64,000 nt of DNA, taken from an uncultured Collinsella sp. GTDB taxonomy: Bacteria > Actinomycetota > Coriobacteriia > Coriobacteriales > Coriobacteriaceae. The first letter of the stretch is position 1. The number at the start of each line of letters is the position of its first letter. The stretch lies in assembly GCA_900541745.1 (NCBI GenBank), contig UQLA01000013.1, positions 1-64,000 on the forward strand, read 5' to 3'. A model generated the notes under the pieces. It worked only from the letters and a program-made list of their open reading frames with translations, was not told the DNA's origin and made no database searches. Positions 1 through 8,800 of the stretch are shown here, piece after piece. Position numbers and translations under genes: made by a program.

Positions 1-48
1 ACTGCGGGAGCGAGCCATCAGCTCAATGTGTTCGGCTGAGATCGGAAA

Positions 49-1017
49 TCAACCGGCATCGAGTTTCGAGCGAGTCTGCGATCCGATGAATTGGGAGTAG
101 ATGCTATAGGGGAGCAGCTTGCGATACTTCTCGATGATTTCTCGATAGCCCTGAACCAGCTGTCGGCATTCGGTTTTCGTGAACTCCAATCGTGCCATGA
201 GATAGGTTATCAGAAGGATGTAGTCGGTGATTTCCTCGAAGTCGGCGTTGGGGGTGCCCATCTCAAACTTGAGCAGTTCCCCAACCGTCTTGCTTATGCT
301 TCCCGTCTTAAACCTAACGTCTAGTACGATTCCATTGTGCGCAACGGCGTTGCGCAAATCTTTGAATGTGAAAATCATTCGCTTAAGGGTGACTGGAGGA
401 TCGAAATTGCCTTCCGGCATATGAAGATCGCCGCAGACGGCATACTTAACGTCGTCATGTAGACAGCTGTAGAACGCCCCGAAGTTGCCAAGGGTCATAA
501 TTTCGAACAGAGCCCAGATGGGGATGTCCCTGTCCTGGTCGCGGAAGTGCCGCACCACCGCTCTGGTATCGTGGTTGCTTGCGATGAGTCTGTCGATTTC
601 TGTTCGCAGCGTAAGACGCCTACTCCACTCCCTCTTATATGCAGCCCTCGCTTCCTTGACGTTTCTGGAGTGTTGGTCGCAGCATCTGTAGGCTGTAAGG
701 CTTTTCTTGTAGATCACATCGAAATGCTCTGATCCGGAGTGGTCGAGTACGGCTTCAAGGACCCTGTTCTTCAATGCGGTTTCGACTGTCATGAGTGGTT
801 CGTATAGGAGGGCCTTGATCTGCATATCGAATCCATGAAGGGCGACTATCTGGTTGAAATCAGACAACGGTAGACGATTGGAAGAGCGCTTGGCGAAACG
901 ATATCCCTTATAGCTATGGTAATAACCGATTTTACGCAGCTTTCTCTTCTGAGTGGAGCCGGCGATTCGTATTCCGCTGGCACGTAGATGTTTCATAAGG
1001 GAATTGATAGTCGCCAT
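49..1017 (-). CDS. Abi_2 family abortive-infection-like protein
   Basis: 322-residue protein of the Abi_2 (AbiD/AbiF-like) type. Seen: an N-terminal YYHSYKGYR stretch (about residues 32-40), a central IPIWALFEIMTLGNFGAFY segment typical of the family, and an R-N-A-V-A-H motif at 222-227 matching the HEPN RxxxxH signature. Family knowledge: Abi_2 proteins are linked to phage abortive infection, and HEPN motifs usually mean RNase activity; action here is inferred. I chose ATG at 1017 because GGAGG sits 5 nt upstream; an ATG 33 nt further upstream has no such site. It is divergent from the AAA ATPase at 1351, in the AT-richer part of the window, so acquisition with a defence island is likely. 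Confidence 0.8.
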   Translation of the reverse strand: MATINSLMKHLRASGIRIAGSTQKRKLRKIGYYHSYKGYRFAKRSSNRLPLSDFNQIVALHGFDMQIKALLYEPLMTVETALKNRVLEAVLDHSGSEHFDVIYKKSLTAYRCCDQHSRNVKEARAAYKREWSRRLTLRTEIDRLIASNHDTRAVVRHFRDQDRDIPIWALFEIMTLGNFGAFYSCLHDDVKYAVCGDLHMPEGNFDPPVTLKRMIFTFKDLRNAVAHNGIVLDVRFKTGSISKTVGELLKFEMGTPNADFEEITDYILLITYLMARLEFTKTECRQLVQGYREIIEKYRKLLPYSIYSQFIGSQTRSKLDAG

Positions 1018-1350
1018 CAATGCCTCCAAGATCCCTGTATACAGCAGCAATGCTCTAACAATGGTATACCAACGATCTTCCTGTTGCGTTATCGCTCTGG
1101 AGAGTCGGTTTCAAGACTGCTCCTTCATCGGGCCCCTGTACGGGCACAACGTATCGCCGATGGGAGGTTTCTTGGATGACGGGATAAAAGATGAGGGGGA
1201 GCTGGTCGCGGCATTGCTTATGCCGAAGCAGACCGCTTTGTTCGATACCGTTCATCTATCAATCGATGTGGCTCGCGGAGTTGGCGGTCAATTGGTCCAC
1301 TCTCGGTTTCATAATCAAGTGGATGCAAACGATTTTGCCCCGGAGATCAG
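1018..1350. other. Divergent intergenic region, no supported gene
   Basis: About 330 bases between the Abi_2 gene and the AAA ATPase, presumably holding both promoters. A plus-strand reading frame from ATG 1160 to 1372 would encode about 70 residues and overlap the ATPase start, but it has no ribosome binding site and resembles nothing I recognise. No clear -35/-10 pair stood out. Confidence 0.5.
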
Positions 1351-3498
1351 ATGTCTGAACCAATTGTCGTAAATCTTGCTTGCTGCAACAACATTAATTG
1401 CGCAACTATTACGTTAAAGCCCAATGCAACTACTGTTCTGCATGGAATGAATGGCTCTGGTAAGAGTTCGGTGGCAAGGGCGATTCAGCTATTCGCGGGC
1501 AAAGGCGGGCAGACGTTAGAAGTATTGAAACCCTATGCCTCAGAATCTCTGCCATCTGTTGAAGGTCTGCCGTCGGATGCAAATATCCTCGTATTTAATG
1601 AAGACTATGTCGATAGCACACTGTTTAAGGGCGACATGGAGCTAATCGAAAACGGATACAAGATCTTTTTCGATACCCCCGAGTATCGTAAGGCTGCAAA
1701 AGTGACAGATGAGTTGCTGGCGGATGCCGTCAAAAGGTTGCGGGATGAGGGCAAGGTGACTGAGTTGCTCTCTACGGTTAATAACTTGCTGTCTTGCTTT
1801 GGGAAGGTTTCTAGGCAGGCTTATTCGAAAGCTAGCCCAATTGCGAAAGGCATTGTGTTAAAGGGAAACCTTATTGAGCATGTTTCTCCAAAGTTTGATT
1901 CGTTTACCCCGCTAATCCAAGGAGACAATGCCAAGGATTGGCTGCAGTGGCGTGACAAAGGCAGTAAATACAACTCGCGGGGCGTATGTCCGTATTGCGG
2001 TAAGGCTCTCGAACAGCCTGAACTGGAAGTGTGTAACGAAATGCAGGCCGTATACGGCGGAAAATATATTGATAACTGTACAAAAACGATTGAGACTTTC
2101 GGGGAAGTCGAGGTGCTTCTTAGCGAAAACGCCCGTGCGCAGGCTGACGCGATTTTACACGGGAAGCTAGAAGAAGAGCCCAATCCCGAGAATGATGCCT
2201 TTCTTGCCTGCATCAAAGCAGATGCGGAGGGGCTTAAGGCCAAGCTCGAGAAAAACCAGCAGTTTAATTATTCGTTCCTTAAGAATGAAGAAAAAGATGC
2301 CGACTTTTTTGAAGGCTTAAAAATCCATGTCGAGCGTATCGAAAAGATGAATTCGCAATTCGCAGTTGAACGCATCAACAGCATTAATGCTGTACTAGAT
2401 GATCTTTCATCCAATGTGAGGGATATCCAAATTGCCATCGGTCGTCAAAGCGCAGCATTAAGGAAATCCATCAAGGCATCGATGGCCGATATGAATGCTT
2501 TTCTGGAGTCGGCCGGATTTCCCTACGAGATCTCAATCGCTTCGCCCGATGGCTCTCGCTGTGCCGTCTCACTGAAGCCTCGCGGGCTCGAGATGGACGT
2601 TACGGATCTAAAGTCGCGTCTAAGCTATGGCGAGCGTAATTCGCTTGCGATTGCATTGTTTTCCGCTCAGGTGAAAAGTGAGAAGCCGGACACGGTTGTG
2701 CTTGATGATCCGATTTCTTCCTTTGATCAAAACAAGAAGCACGCGATTCTCCAAAGGCTGTTCTCGAATTCTAAGGGTGTCTGTCGTGGGATTACAACGT
2801 TGCTGCTAACCCATGACTTTGAAACGCTCATTATGATCGGCAAGGTTCATAGGTCCCTTCTATGCGACACGTCTTGCTTCTATGCGCGCAACGATGGCGG
2901 CGTGCTTTCCCTGATACCTGTTGAGGATGATGATTTTAATAGTGCGGTACAGTGCTTTAAGGCAATCGTAGCGAGCAACGCATCCCTGCCTTATAGAATT
3001 GCGCTTGCTAGGAGAGCGGTTGAAATTGCGTACGGAAAGTCGCCTGCCTGGCATGTTCTGTCAAGTTTGATGCATTGTCGAGAAGTGGCGACGCTGCATG
3101 AGCAAGAGCTTACTGACGAAGAGTGGAAAGAAGCTAGGGAGCAGCTTGAAGAAATCGGCTTAAAGAACTTTGACTATCAGGACTTATTAGCCCAGCTTGG
3201 AAATGCGGAGCTGCTGTCCGTTTATGATCAAGCGCCTTCGCCCGTTGAGAAAATCTGCGCGTTTAGATTGCTCGCTGACAACAATGCTGGTGAAATGAGC
3301 CAGGTTTGTAATCGAGCCCATGTCGATGAGACAGTGTTTACATTTGCAAACGAATACTTCCACATCGAAAACCTCATGGCGTATCAGTTTGATCCCGTCA
3401 AGTTCAATACGGTTCCGGCAGGAATCATCGAAACCTGTGACAAGCTGATTGCCGGGTTTAAGGTGCAGCTTGAGCGGCAAGCTGTTGCGGATGATTAG
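1351..3498 (+). CDS. AAA_13-type ATPase, RloC/PrrC-like architecture
   Basis: 715-residue SMC/ABC-like ATPase. Seen in order: Walker A HGMNGSGKSS (31-40), the VFNEDYV motif (81-87) usual in AAA_13 proteins, a charged helical middle with a single CPYCG motif (213-217), an ABC-like signature LSYGE (424-428), Walker B TVVLDDP (448-454), and an H-loop THD (487-489). The C-terminal 200 residues include a HIEN motif often found at the end of this family. Family knowledge: such proteins occur as nuclease-coupled defence ATPases (RloC, PrrC); no HEPN or nuclease motif is certain here. ATG 1351 has GGAG 5-6 nt upstream. Probably an antiphage ATPase acting with neighbouring genes, but partner and target are unknown. 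Confidence 0.75.
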   Translation: MSEPIVVNLACCNNINCATITLKPNATTVLHGMNGSGKSSVARAIQLFAGKGGQTLEVLKPYASESLPSVEGLPSDANILVFNEDYVDSTLFKGDMELIENGYKIFFDTPEYRKAAKVTDELLADAVKRLRDEGKVTELLSTVNNLLSCFGKVSRQAYSKASPIAKGIVLKGNLIEHVSPKFDSFTPLIQGDNAKDWLQWRDKGSKYNSRGVCPYCGKALEQPELEVCNEMQAVYGGKYIDNCTKTIETFGEVEVLLSENARAQADAILHGKLEEEPNPENDAFLACIKADAEGLKAKLEKNQQFNYSFLKNEEKDADFFEGLKIHVERIEKMNSQFAVERINSINAVLDDLSSNVRDIQIAIGRQSAALRKSIKASMADMNAFLESAGFPYEISIASPDGSRCAVSLKPRGLEMDVTDLKSRLSYGERNSLAIALFSAQVKSEKPDTVVLDDPISSFDQNKKHAILQRLFSNSKGVCRGITTLLLTHDFETLIMIGKVHRSLLCDTSCFYARNDGGVLSLIPVEDDDFNSAVQCFKAIVASNASLPYRIALARRAVEIAYGKSPAWHVLSSLMHCREVATLHEQELTDEEWKEAREQLEEIGLKNFDYQDLLAQLGNAELLSVYDQAPSPVEKICAFRLLADNNAGEMSQVCNRAHVDETVFTFANEYFHIENLMAYQFDPVKFNTVPAGIIETCDKLIAGFKVQLERQAVADD

Positions 3499-3686
3499 GC
3501 TTAAAGGGTAGAAGGTTTGTCAAAGTCGGGGCGGTTTTGCAGTGGTCGATTTCCCTGTTCTCGATAGGGCGCTCCTTCTCATCTGCCAATAGGGAGCGTG
3601 AGAACGAGGGGAATGCCACAAAAGAAGAATGTGGTTCTGAATTTGAGGGGTTTTTGTTTATGAACGAATCGTTAATTGAGAATGAG

Positions 3687-5927
3687 CTAGGGATGAGACA
3701 ACCGCCATCCATTTAATAAGCTGTCCCATTTTCGAACAAGCTTGACTGCTTCTGATTCGTGAATAGTAGATGACCGAGATCCTTTTTCTGCGTTTGTTGC
3801 AAGACAGAAAGCCGCCAGAAACAACTTTGCGGTTTCAGAGAGAGGGGGGTACCACTCTTGCTGCCAGATTGTTTGAATGTAATTGTTGGATAAAATGCCG
3901 TTGGCGCTAGATCGGAGCTCAAACCTGGAACTTGGCGTGCTGCTTAGACTTGTCCAGCAGGCCATTTGCTGAGAGGAATACAGGAGGTTGCACTCAGGGT
4001 CCTTTGAAAGATTCTGCTCAAATTCCGCCCAGTTGCAGAAGTCAAATATGGCGTCCATTGCTTTCCACATAGTAAAGAGATCTCGGTCTGCAGATTCAAG
4101 ACATGATCGATAATTGCAGATCATCCAGTTAGAAAATAGTCGAGCAAGATCGGCAAATTGCTTGTCGGTTAGTAACTGGTTGTCGGGAGTTTCTTCCCTG
4201 TTTCTTGATAGATTTTCATCTCGCAACAGATATAAAAGACAGTTCGCTTTTAGCGCCTTATTATCGTTCATTAAGCTAATTAGCCAAGTTCCCATACCTG
4301 GTTTCCCGATTCTTGCCGCTGAGGTGTTGAACAATCTAGAGAAAGACTCCCTTACATCTCTAGATGAGGTGGCAATTAAAGGAGAAAGGCTAGATATGAT
4401 TAGGAGTGAGCCTTGCGCTATGGCTTTGCATCGCTCCATGTCGAGAACACGAACAGTAAGCATTAACTGCCCTGCGATTTCCATTTGCTCATTACTGCTT
4501 CTTAGCGCGCAGACAATGTCGCGGATCTCAAATGCGGAGTTGTGATTACACATGGCGTTAAATTGCCCTCTTGTGATACCCGCTGAATATCCCGCTCCAA
4601 AATAAAGATTGAAAAGGTTTCTGTTGGATATTCGGCCGTGTATGTACGCTTCGCCGGCATCAACTGAATTGAGGGCTTCGGAATTTGAGTTTTCTGATAA
4701 GGAGGGGAATACCGTTCCCAGCCATCCAGGGTTTAATGCATAGTGCCTTATTTGTTTGTTTATCAGCCTGCTAAGTTCTTCGCGTAGTTCGGCTTTTAGT
4801 CCCGTCTCATTTTTTGTGTACGTTTCGCCAAATAAATACCTCGCGTTATTCCAAAGCCAGCAATAAACATCTGGCAGAAGCGTTTGAATTGTTGATAGTG
4901 CAAAAAGATCCGCCACGCATATATCGTTGCGGAGACGAGCGAAATTAGACTCAGCACAGTTTTTGATGCGGCAGATATCTCTTGGCGTGTTGATCAAAGG
5001 AGAAACGATTTTGTTCAAGACGTCCGAAAGATGGTCCTGGTCCTCTAGGGCAAAGGGTGACCTTTTCTGCAAATCCTCAGCGATTATATTTATTTGCTGA
5101 GAAATATCTGATTGAAATAATCTGGGCATTTCGATTGGCAGCTGGATGATTTTGTCAAGATATGCTGCCCCATCAGCCCTTTGAACATTGCAAAGGGCAT
5201 TTTCAACAACAGTTCTGTCAAAAGACAATAAATATACGATATGCGGGAAAGATGCGGTCAATGTGACTAGTTTAAAAATGTGACAAATCTCGGCATTGGA
5301 TAAACGATCTATATCATCAATCACAACAATAATATTTGTCTGACGTTCTCTCAGATAGCCATCGATAGTTGTCTTCATGTGATCTAAAGAGGTGGAATTT
5401 GTTAAGTGCTTTCCGATTTTGGAGGTAAACGCCTTTAATAATGCTTTTCCAGCAATGCCACCGCCCGCAACGGCGCTTGGCAGGGGTCCCGCTAGAAGGG
5501 ATGTGATTTCCGTCACGGTAGGATAAGAGATGCTAGCCGAATATAGGGAAAGGGCATCTCCCAAGGCTTTCTTCTCCGTATCGTTTATGCATCCTGTTTT
5601 TCCCAAGAGAGATTCTTTCAGAAGTTGAAAGAATCCAGTTAAAAGCTGTTCCTGAGACTCAAAGCGCCAGGGATTAAATCTAACAAGAGCGGGGACGTTG
5701 AGGTTCCTTTTGCGCTCTTCATTAAGACAAACTTCAATTAAATTAATGAGAGAGGTTTTACCGCTACCCCATAAACCGTTTAGGCTGATTGTAAAAGATG
5801 AGGTTGATGCATCGACAGCGCTTATGCATCGTGCGATTTCCTGCGCAAGGTCCTTGTATCGATATGAGTCTTGATCAAGGTCAGTAATGGGTTCGTCATT
5901 GATTATATTAAGCACCTTGCTCGGCAT
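3687..5927 (-). CDS. KAP family P-loop NTPase
   Basis: 746-residue protein with KAP hallmarks: Walker A GLWGSGKTS (51-59), the FNPWRFES motif (84-91), and Walker B NIIVVIDDIDR (198-208). A mildly hydrophobic glycine/alanine stretch at about 140-170 may be membrane-associated, but it is not a convincing transmembrane helix. The C-terminal 400 residues are helical and unrecognised. Family knowledge: KAP NTPases include phage-exclusion protein PifA and are common in defence islands. ATG 5927 has GGAGG 6 nt upstream. The gene converges on the AAA ATPase across a 188-bp gap and diverges from the broken HEPN-like gene. A defensive role is inferred from family and position. Confidence 0.8.
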   Translation of the reverse strand: MPSKVLNIINDEPITDLDQDSYRYKDLAQEIARCISAVDASTSSFTISLNGLWGSGKTSLINLIEVCLNEERKRNLNVPALVRFNPWRFESQEQLLTGFFQLLKESLLGKTGCINDTEKKALGDALSLYSASISYPTVTEITSLLAGPLPSAVAGGGIAGKALLKAFTSKIGKHLTNSTSLDHMKTTIDGYLRERQTNIIVVIDDIDRLSNAEICHIFKLVTLTASFPHIVYLLSFDRTVVENALCNVQRADGAAYLDKIIQLPIEMPRLFQSDISQQINIIAEDLQKRSPFALEDQDHLSDVLNKIVSPLINTPRDICRIKNCAESNFARLRNDICVADLFALSTIQTLLPDVYCWLWNNARYLFGETYTKNETGLKAELREELSRLINKQIRHYALNPGWLGTVFPSLSENSNSEALNSVDAGEAYIHGRISNRNLFNLYFGAGYSAGITRGQFNAMCNHNSAFEIRDIVCALRSSNEQMEIAGQLMLTVRVLDMERCKAIAQGSLLIISSLSPLIATSSRDVRESFSRLFNTSAARIGKPGMGTWLISLMNDNKALKANCLLYLLRDENLSRNREETPDNQLLTDKQFADLARLFSNWMICNYRSCLESADRDLFTMWKAMDAIFDFCNWAEFEQNLSKDPECNLLYSSQQMACWTSLSSTPSSRFELRSSANGILSNNYIQTIWQQEWYPPLSETAKLFLAAFCLATNAEKGSRSSTIHESEAVKLVRKWDSLLNGWRLSHP

Positions 5928-5977
5928 GCGGCGCCTCCGTTGAATGGACGGACATTAGCGGATTTAATTATAGGAGT

Positions 5978-7018
5978 GTGGTTAAGTAGTAAAGCCAAAA
6001 CTGGAATTAACCGAAGCAGACGCTGGGCGTCTGGCCTTTGCCCAGCATCTTATTATGAGAGCGCATGAAGACGCACGGCTTCCTTCTCCGTTAAATGCCG
6101 CGGCTGTGCTTTCTGCACAGGACGCGGTAGAAATGGTTTTAATTGTTATTTCCCAAGCGCTCTATCTCGATCCGAACAAGTATCAATTCATGGCCTTTTG
6201 GGAAGCGTTTGCTAACCGCGGACTTGAACTGCCATATAAGGAGTCAATGAGGCGCCTTAATGACTGTAGGGTCGCCATTAAGCATAGGGGTTCTTTCCCG
6301 TCGACGTTTGATATTGAGCGTGTTGTTGCGGATGCCGAGGCGTTCGGTGGCGATTCTATTGCATGCGCTTATGGGGCCGACCGAGCTGTTGAAGGACTAT
6401 TTGGTTTTATTACCTATGAGGGAGTTCGTGAACACCTGAGGAAAGCAAGGGTGCATCTCGAGGAGCATGAGCGCACCGCATCTGTTGAAGAGTCCGCTCT
6501 TGCGTTTGATGAACTTTTAAATGAGTATTGGGGTACTCGACTATGGGTCCTGGCTCCTCTCCTATTTCGTTTAATAAGTTCGGGCGATTTGACGCGGCAT
6601 CTTCCTAGGTTCCTGGCGACCACGGATTTAAGGATTTTCGGAATCACGTAGATAAAACGGTGAAACAGCCGAGGCTATGGATGAGGCCCTTCGCGTGCTG
6701 TCCCTGGGGCTGAATATGGATTCCTACATGGTCTTTAAACTCCTTACGTCCAGTGTATTTCACTTCGCTGGCGGACGCACTGAGTGTTATTGGCTCGCCG
6801 AAACCCAGGAGTCCGTTGAATTGAGCGATGATCCTGCTGGTTGGTGCTTCGGTTTTACTTTTGAGGCAGCGCTCGATTTGAGCTCTCGCTCCAATCCGGC
6901 TCCTGCTATGTTTGCCCTGCTCGAAGAGGGCCGTAGAATCGTAGAAGAGCGTTCTGAAGCGGAGTTTAAGCGGCGAAAAGCTATGAAGGGTGAATTAAAT
7001 CAAGAAGAAGGGGCTTGA
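5978..7018 (+). pseudogene. Broken HEPN-like helical protein gene
   Basis: Two consecutive frames look like pieces of one gene. Frame A (open from 5986, first ATG 6055, stop 6649-6651) has the R-x5-KH HEPN-like motif in RLNDCRVAIKH and a helical repeat with AFDELLNEY. Frame B (about 6657-7018, ATG 6677) continues with ALRVLSLGLNMDSY and CFGFTFEAALDL, which I recall as the C-terminal part of the same hypothetical defence-island family. No canonical start precedes frame A's natural N-terminus; GTG 5978, with AGGAG just upstream, hits a stop after three codons. The simplest reading is at least two frameshifts in a formerly intact gene of about 340 residues. Alternatively two short proteins are made from 6055 and 6677. 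Confidence 0.55.
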
Positions 7019-7039
7019 GAAGATTACTCCCGTTCACCA

Positions 7040-7393
7040 AGACATTCGTGTGTTGAAGTCTGCTCGAGGGATCCAAGTGGCTCGATTGCTTATCCTGCGC
7101 AAAGGGGAGGGGATGGCCTTACGACATCTTCGATAGTCTTTTTTGGCCATTCGCTTGCGCGAGCCGATTATTCGTACTTTGAGTCCATTTTTAGCACGGT
7201 GGATTTGTATAACGGGCATACCAGCCTGATCTTCCTATACTCAAACTAAGCCAAGGGTGTTCGCGAGTCAGAGGTGGCCAAGGTACTCGCCCTCCTTGAT
7301 TACTATGGCAGTTCGCTTGGTATTGCTGGACGTAGCAACAATCTCGCACACAAGCTCATGCTGGAGGGCAGGCTCGTCGTTCGGGAGATTTAG
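7040..7393 (+). pseudogene. Remnant resembling the AbiH C-terminus
   Basis: Reading the frame that includes 7082 gives a run containing SIVFFGHSLARADYSYFESIF followed by a short beta-type stretch, interrupted by a stop at 7247-7249 and ended by another at 7391-7393. The GHSL..xDY pattern near a C-terminus recalls AbiH-type abortive infection proteins. There is no start codon, no ribosome binding site and no N-terminal two thirds, so this is at best a decayed fragment. Its left boundary is approximate. Assignment is from pattern memory only. Confidence 0.4.
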
Positions 7394-7456
7394 GTCGATT
7401 ATCTTTATGGTGTCCTGGCTTGGCGGTCTTCGCGGGAAACCTTCGGGCGATACTTG

Positions 7457-7487
7457 AAGAGGGTTGATGCGTCGGCCCTCTTTTTGT
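7457..7487 (+). terminator. Putative Rho-independent terminator
   Basis: 7-bp stem (7457-7463 with 7475-7481, AAGAGGG/CCCTCTT), a loop of about 12 nt, then a T-rich tract. It lies after the AbiH-like remnant and isolates the ATPase/TOPRIM pair from upstream transcription. Confidence 0.55.
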
Positions 7488-7654
7488 TTTGATGTAAGAA
7501 TCGGTCTGTCAAAACTTACATCTCAATTGAGAAAAGGCGAAATTGTGGGTGTTTTTCTGCTCGCATGTAACTTTACTGACGCGTGGCTGCCCAGCCCTTA
7601 TCTCGCTGCGGGTTTCCCGGAATCCATCTTTGTCCATAACGCCCTCGCCAAGTC

Positions 7655-7707
7655 ACCTCCATGTTATACTTGCCGTAAAAACTTTACGGCAAGTATAACA
7701 TGGAGGT
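7655..7707. repeat. Perfect 25-bp inverted repeat burying the downstream RBS
   Basis: Arms 7655-7679 and 7683-7707 are exact reverse complements around a 3-nt loop (7680-7682). The right arm contains GGAGG at 7702-7706, the ribosome binding site for the ATPase starting at 7712, and the left arm contains its complement. In DNA it could be a symmetric operator (core TTTACGGCAAGTATAA). In RNA it would form a very stable hairpin that hides the RBS. There is no U-tract, so it is not a normal terminator. Confidence 0.9.
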
Positions 7708-7711
7708 TTCG

Positions 7712-8800
7712 ATGCTAACGCGCTTTGAGGTCGAGGGATTCCGAAACTTCTCTCATAGATTTACTTTCAATTTGACCGATGTCAGGGACTACAGGTTCAA
7801 CACGTCGGCCATTGAGGGTGGTATCGTCTCTTGCGGTCTTATCTATGGCAAAAACGCTGTCGGAAAAACTAATTTCTCCAATGCCTTGCTCGATATTTCG
7901 GCCAACGTAGGGCGCCGGACCTTCTATTCCAATAAAACTAACTACCTCAGCGCTGTTGATGGGACCACGTCGGCACGCTTTGCTTATACGTTCCTCTTTG
8001 GAAATGACGAAGTCGTCTATCGTTATGAAAAGACGGGGTTAACAAATTATATCCGTGAGTCCGTGGCTGTTAATGGCAAGATGGCATTTGATTACGATCA
8101 CCGTGCAGGCAAAGTAGTCGATGGCGATTTGGCTTCTATTGGCGCCGATCGCTTGAACTGGGAGTTCAAATCTCCCGGTATTTCTGTTTTGGCATACGTG
8201 TGCAACAACATTCCTTTTGAGAGGGCGATGCCTCTCTTTAAGCTGTATACGTTTGCACGGTCAATGGACGTCATTGGCGACGCATATATGAACGATCGTG
8301 GTCTTGTCACCACCATCGCCGAAAACGTTATTGCGGATGACTTGGTTTCTGAACTTCAAGATTTTTTGAATGCGTTCGGAATTCAGGAACGCCTTACTGC
8401 GCGTGAAACGCCTTCGGGTGATATCGCTCTGTACTTCGAAAAAAGTCGGCTCATTCCATTTGCAGAAAACTGTTCTAGCGGCACTATGGCGCTGCTGCGA
8501 CTGTTCAATTATTTCCATGCTACAAAGGCACCGTCTTTGCTTTTTGTCGACGAGTTCGATGCGTTCTATCATCACGATCTCGCCGAGAAGGTCGTTGACT
8601 ATTTTAAGTCCCAGACTGGACGCCAAGTGCTTTGCGCATCGCATAATACGGACTTGTTCAGCAACAAAATCCTTAGGCCAGACTGTCTATTCATTCTCTC
8701 TGATCACAACATTATTTCAGCAGCCAATGCAACAGATAGAGAGCTAAGGGAGGGCCATAATCTCGAAAAGCTCTATAAGGCTGGCGAATTCGATGTCTAG
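7712..8800 (+). CDS. AAA_15/AAA_21-type ATPase of a two-gene defence module
   Basis: 362-residue ABC-like ATPase. Seen: N-terminal FEVEGFRNF (RecF/OLD-type start), Walker A IYGKNAVGKTN (44-54), a signature-like CSSGTMALL (about 253-261), Walker B LLFVDEFDAF (about 276-285), and a histidine switch in CASHNTD. Start: ATG 7712 is 5 nt after GGAGG; the in-frame ATG at 7700 lies inside the hairpin with no RBS. Its end overlaps the TOPRIM-like gene by 8 bp, so the two are translationally coupled. Family knowledge: this ATPase plus a TOPRIM partner is the layout of PARIS, AbiL and RloA-RloB. I cannot decide which, if any, of these it belongs to. Confidence 0.8.
   Translation: MLTRFEVEGFRNFSHRFTFNLTDVRDYRFNTSAIEGGIVSCGLIYGKNAVGKTNFSNALLDISANVGRRTFYSNKTNYLSAVDGTTSARFAYTFLFGNDEVVYRYEKTGLTNYIRESVAVNGKMAFDYDHRAGKVVDGDLASIGADRLNWEFKSPGISVLAYVCNNIPFERAMPLFKLYTFARSMDVIGDAYMNDRGLVTTIAENVIADDLVSELQDFLNAFGIQERLTARETPSGDIALYFEKSRLIPFAENCSSGTMALLRLFNYFHATKAPSLLFVDEFDAFYHHDLAEKVVDYFKSQTGRQVLCASHNTDLFSNKILRPDCLFILSDHNIISAANATDRELREGHNLEKLYKAGEFDV

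Noticed and set aside
1..48. Possible gene at the left edge
   Set aside because: Too short and without any recognisable coding signal.
1160..1372. A reading frame of about 70 residues upstream of the AAA ATPase
   Set aside because: No ribosome binding site, overlaps the ATPase start, and shows no family resemblance.
3499..3686. Terminator between the convergent ATPase and KAP genes
   Set aside because: Only a weak CGCTCC/GGAGCG pair with a long loop and no T-run.
7257..7718. Short plus-strand frames between the AbiH-like remnant and the ATPase
   Set aside because: No RBS, no family resemblance; one runs through the palindrome.
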